NCBI GenBank assembly: GCA_018060625.1
Contig: JAGOVS010000018.1
Coordinates: 1 to 33,265, forward strand
Origin: Bacteriovorax sp.
GTDB taxonomy: Bacteria > Bdellovibrionota > Bacteriovoracia > Bacteriovoracales > Bacteriovoracaceae
Direction of reading: 5' to 3'
DNA: 33,265 nucleotides
In this document: one piece after another, positions 32,887 through 33,265 of the stretch
Position numbering within the stretch: the first letter of the stretch is position 1
How the letters are laid out: every line of letters begins with the position of its first letter
The notes under the pieces: generated by a model
What the model saw: only the letters and a program-made list of their open reading frames with translations
Told to the model about the DNA's origin: nothing
The model's database searches: none
Made by a program: the position numbers and the translations under genes

Positions 32887-33017
32887 ATCCCTGCCAACTC
32901 GCCTCTTACTCTCTATTCTCTCCCCCAAATTGACCTCATCCTCATAACTACGTGGAGAGGGGGAGGTCAATTTGGGGGAGGGAATTTCCTAAATGATATT
33001 GGCGAGTTGGCAGGGAT
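32887..33017. repeat. Nested pair of long inverted repeats
   Basis: The outer arms ATCCCTGCCAACTCGCC (32887-32903) and its exact complement (33001-33017) enclose inner arms CTCCCCCAAATTGACCTC (32920-32937) and exact complement (32963-32980). CCTC (32940-32943) and GAGG (32957-32960) can extend the inner stem. No reading frame here is convincing. The left edge is 17 bases from the start of the first gene of the integration module. Confidence 0.95.
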
Positions 33018-33149
33018 GATTTTTTCATTGGCGACAAATAATCAGCTCAAGTGCAACTCAAAACACACTTAAGTGCTATTAGAAAAAACTTCGTTAAATT
33101 TCATCCATTTTCCAAAGACGAGGCCCGTTGTGTTTATTAAAAAAAACAA

Positions 33150-33168
33150 CCTCCCGTAAAACGGGAGG
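33150..33168 (-). terminator. Terminator of a minus-strand gene beyond the window
   Basis: CCTCCCG (33150-33156) pairs with CGGGAGG (33162-33168) around TAAAA. On the minus strand it is followed by TTGTTTTTTTT, the usual intrinsic terminator layout. The gene it serves must lie to the right, outside the window. Confidence 0.85.
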
Positions 33169-33177
33169 TATTGATAA

Positions 33178-33223
33178 GGGCCCTCGAAGGGCCCAATTGT
33201 TGCCATCTTGACCCCTGAAGGGG
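33178..33223. repeat. Two further GC-rich short hairpins
   Basis: GGGCCC-TCGAA-GGGCCC (33178-33194) and CCCC-TGAA-GGGG (33212-33223) follow the terminator hairpin closely. They share the core CCCT(C/G)GAAGGG in similar form. Together with 33150-33168 they form three hairpins in 74 bases. Nothing coding was seen between 33018 and the end of the window. Confidence 0.75.
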
Positions 33224-33265
33224 CCTACAAAAAGCCCATCTGTTCATCACGCCGCTCTTCCTTTT

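Larger units (their letters stand above)
28445..33017 (-). mobile_element. Putative integrated element: integration module plus two toxin-antitoxin modules
   Basis: All genes from 28445 to 32870 are on the minus strand: lysine-rich protein, SSB, excisionase-like, tyrosine integrase, then RES/Xre and HigBA. Transcription starts at the nested inverted repeat. The content is typical of integrative elements with stabilising TA cargo. No conjugation or phage structural gene is visible. Boundaries are guesses; no att direct repeat was found. Confidence 0.5.

Noticed and set aside
32601-33072. Plus-strand open frames over the start of the lysine-rich gene and the inverted repeats
   Set aside because: They are antisense to a better supported gene, rich in Leu/Ser/Pro from a pyrimidine run, and have no ribosome sites.
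29017-33265. CRISPR array in the repeat-rich mobile region
   Set aside because: The repeats are inverted pairs or short operator boxes; no regularly spaced direct repeats of 20 or more bases occur and no cas gene is present.
1-33265. tRNA or rRNA genes, including a tRNA as integration target
   Set aside because: No cloverleaf, GTTCGA-type T-arm with CCA end or rRNA core sequence was recognised by eye in the gaps; a covariance search was not possible.

Overview
The window looks like chromosomal DNA from an AT-rich Gram-negative bacterium. The evidence is many short proteins with Sec signal peptides, a predicted outer-membrane barrel, periplasmic Dsb, SCO and PCu(A)C proteins, AGGAG-type ribosome binding sites, and tight packing with convergent genes that touch or overlap. 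The style (AT-rich, many unrecognised secreted proteins, GGCC words in otherwise AT-rich coding sequence) would fit a Bdellovibrio-and-like predator such as the Bacteriovorax group. That placement is inference; no rRNA or tRNA gene was seen to test it.

Bases 1-4250 hold a DsbB-DsbA type oxidative folding pair (the first gene is cut by the window edge), a CDF-type cation transporter, and a divergent metal(loid) resistance operon. In that operon a MerR-type regulator with a 20-bp-spacer promoter precedes an ArsI/CadI metalloenzyme, a thioredoxin-type arsenate reductase and an ACR3 arsenite pump. Bases 4171-11300 hold a DUF2156/LPG-synthase-like protein fused to a rhomboid-like membrane domain, a TIGR04325-type methyltransferase, a secreted unknown, the collapsed remnant of a P-type cation ATPase, the K+ transporter Kup, a TerC-like protein and a YqaA/VTT-type membrane protein.

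Bases 11300-18914 hold a GAF-PAS protein without an output domain, a large PEP-utiliser-type phosphohistidine enzyme whose end overlaps a membrane-anchored PQQ-type beta-propeller gene, and a minus-strand run of rhodanese, SAM methyltransferase, secreted unknown and CBS-pair genes, then a secreted HAD-like protein. Bases 19000-26030 hold small exported proteins, a ParB-like protein without a visible ParA, an XRE regulator, a copper delivery pair (SCO1 and PCu(A)C), a periplasmic solute-binding protein and an outer-membrane barrel.

Bases 26350-27901 hold a LysR regulator divergent from an Old Yellow Enzyme gene that stops partway through its barrel. Bases 28445-33020 look like an integrated mobile element: a lysine-rich protein, a short SSB, an excisionase-like HTH protein and a tyrosine integrase form one minus-strand module. 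Two type II toxin-antitoxin modules (RES/Xre and HigB/HigA) lie downstream of it. At the head of the module is a large nested inverted repeat of two 17-18 bp arm pairs. The last 120 bases hold tandem GC-rich hairpins, one of which looks like the terminator of a minus-strand gene beyond the window.
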